A stretch of DNA of 64,000 nt, taken from positions 1,178,001 through 1,242,000 of the forward strand of contig NC_017506.1 in NCBI RefSeq assembly GCF_000166295.1, written 5' to 3'. This document shows positions 63,372-64,000 of this stretch, piece after piece. This DNA is from Marinobacter adhaerens HP15 (GTDB lineage: Bacteria > Pseudomonadota > Gammaproteobacteria > Pseudomonadales > Oleiphilaceae). Numbering within the stretch: the stretch's first letter is position 1; the number at the start of each line of letters is the position of its first letter. The notes beneath the pieces are model-generated. The model saw only the letters and a program-made list of their open reading frames with translations, did no database searches and was not told the origin of the DNA. A program made the translations under genes and the position numbers.

Positions 63372-64000
63372 AGGAAGGCGTTCCCGGCGACTTCACGGCG
63401 ATGCGCCTTCGGTATGTGGTCGGTAATCGCTTTGGATGAGATGCCAGCAACAAACACCTGAAAATGCGGCAACTTGGTGAAAACTGACTGAAGTCCAGCA
63501 ACAAGGTGATCCACGTCGACAGGGGACACCTCCTGAGCAGCAGGCGAATCGATCATCAACAATCCAGGATGGCGGCCGATTCCCCGCTCCTCCGCAATTT
63601 CGATCATCGCAAGAACGGTCGCAACTTTAAGGCGTAGCTTTTCGCCTTCTGTTACCTTGCTATAGCTTGTGGGCGCTCCGCCTTTGATCAACGAGAGTGA
63701 CGCATTTCCCTTTAGAGACGCTTCCGACAGGTTCTTCATTCCGAAAGCATTGGCGTACTCTACCAAGCGCTCAGATACGTCTTCGAGCAATCCATCCCGT
63801 CTCGCTTTGACGCGAGACTCCGTTTCCTTCACGACAGCAGATAGAATTTTTAACTCGTCGTTGCGGTCATTGGTTTGTGTATTCGGGCTTATCGAGGCTT
63901 CGGCCTCCTCAAGCCGACCTTCAAGGACAGCCACGGCTCTTGCAGCGTCCTGCCGGCGCGTGGCGGAGCCTAGCTCTTTAGAAGCAGACTCAAGACGATC
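63365..64000 (-). CDS. SMC-like ATPase, C-terminal part (5' end outside window)
   Basis: The frame is open from the right edge to the stop at 63365, giving about 211 C-terminal residues. A coiled coil (DRLESASKELGSATRR, VLEGRLEEAEASI, VVKETESRVKARRDGLLEDV) leads into an ABC head: signature VTEGEKLRLKVATVLA, Walker B GLLMIDSPAAQEV and a final AITDHIPKAHR segment. The N-terminal Walker A half must lie beyond 64000. It is the first visible gene of a coupled minus-strand set with a helical protein and a nuclease, as in SMC-based defence systems such as Lamassu or ABC-3C. Confidence 0.82.
   Translation of the reverse strand, partial: DRLESASKELGSATRRQDAARAVAVLEGRLEEAEASISPNTQTNDRNDELKILSAVVKETESRVKARRDGLLEDVSERLVEYANAFGMKNLSEASLKGNASLSLIKGGAPTSYSKVTEGEKLRLKVATVLAMIEIAEERGIGRHPGLLMIDSPAAQEVSPVDVDHLVAGLQSVFTKLPHFQVFVAGISSKAITDHIPKAHRREVAGNAFLW

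Overview
The window looks like a chromosome segment of a marine gammaproteobacterium, most probably Marinobacter or a close relative. This is inferred from the order of the map-glnD-dapC-dapD-dapE and rpsB-to-rnhB blocks, the moderately high GC of the core, and a compatible-solute cluster typical of halotolerant bacteria; no 16S gene is present to confirm it.

Layout. 1-5.9 kb: the 3'-truncated selO, then a four-gene glucosylglycerate cluster (D-glycerate 3-kinase, HAD phosphatase, glucosyl-3-phosphoglycerate synthase, GH13 glycoside phosphorylase) that can both make and recycle this solute. 5.9-13.4 kb: two MDR oxidoreductases, a ParD-like/zeta toxin pair, a DUF1853 gene, glyoxalase I, a degenerate Clp-like AAA protein, a membrane-anchored cold-shock-domain protein and slyX. 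13.5-20.7 kb (minus): dapE, dapD, an ArsC-family gene, dapC, glnD and map, covering lysine/DAP synthesis and nitrogen sensing. 20.9-35.6 kb (plus): rpsB, tsf, pyrH, frr, uppS, cdsA, dxr, rseP, bamA, skp, lpxD, fabZ, lpxA, lpxB, rnhB, the classic translation and envelope block, followed by an initiator tRNA-Met.

36-49.8 kb: a lipoprotein, a three-gene sensory operon (OmpR-type regulator, LysM/FecR protein, CHASE2 histidine kinase), topB, an 89-bp palindromic repeat, bolA, a YciO-family gene, a chemoreceptor with a periplasmic c-type haem motif, an MBL-fold hydrolase, a secreted DUF3365 haem protein and a methyltransferase-like gene.

49.8-64 kb is accessory DNA: visibly lower GC in part, no housekeeping genes, and a series of nucleases and ATPases. 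It holds a Gabija-type pair (OLD-family ATPase/TOPRIM nuclease plus UvrD-like helicase), an integrative-element recombination module (split zinc-ribbon glycine-zipper protein, DUF932, YqaJ exonuclease, an RDF-like protein), a 1091-residue UPF1-like SF1 helicase with a long coiled-coil insertion, and at the right edge a coupled set of an SMC-like ATPase (cut by the window), a helical protein of unknown family and a PD-(D/E)XK-like nuclease. The last set is the best candidate for an undescribed defence system; the nuclease overlaps the helical protein's 3' end in the -1 frame, so the two may be one gene broken by a frameshift.

All product calls come from reading the translated sequences and recalled family motifs; no database search was run.
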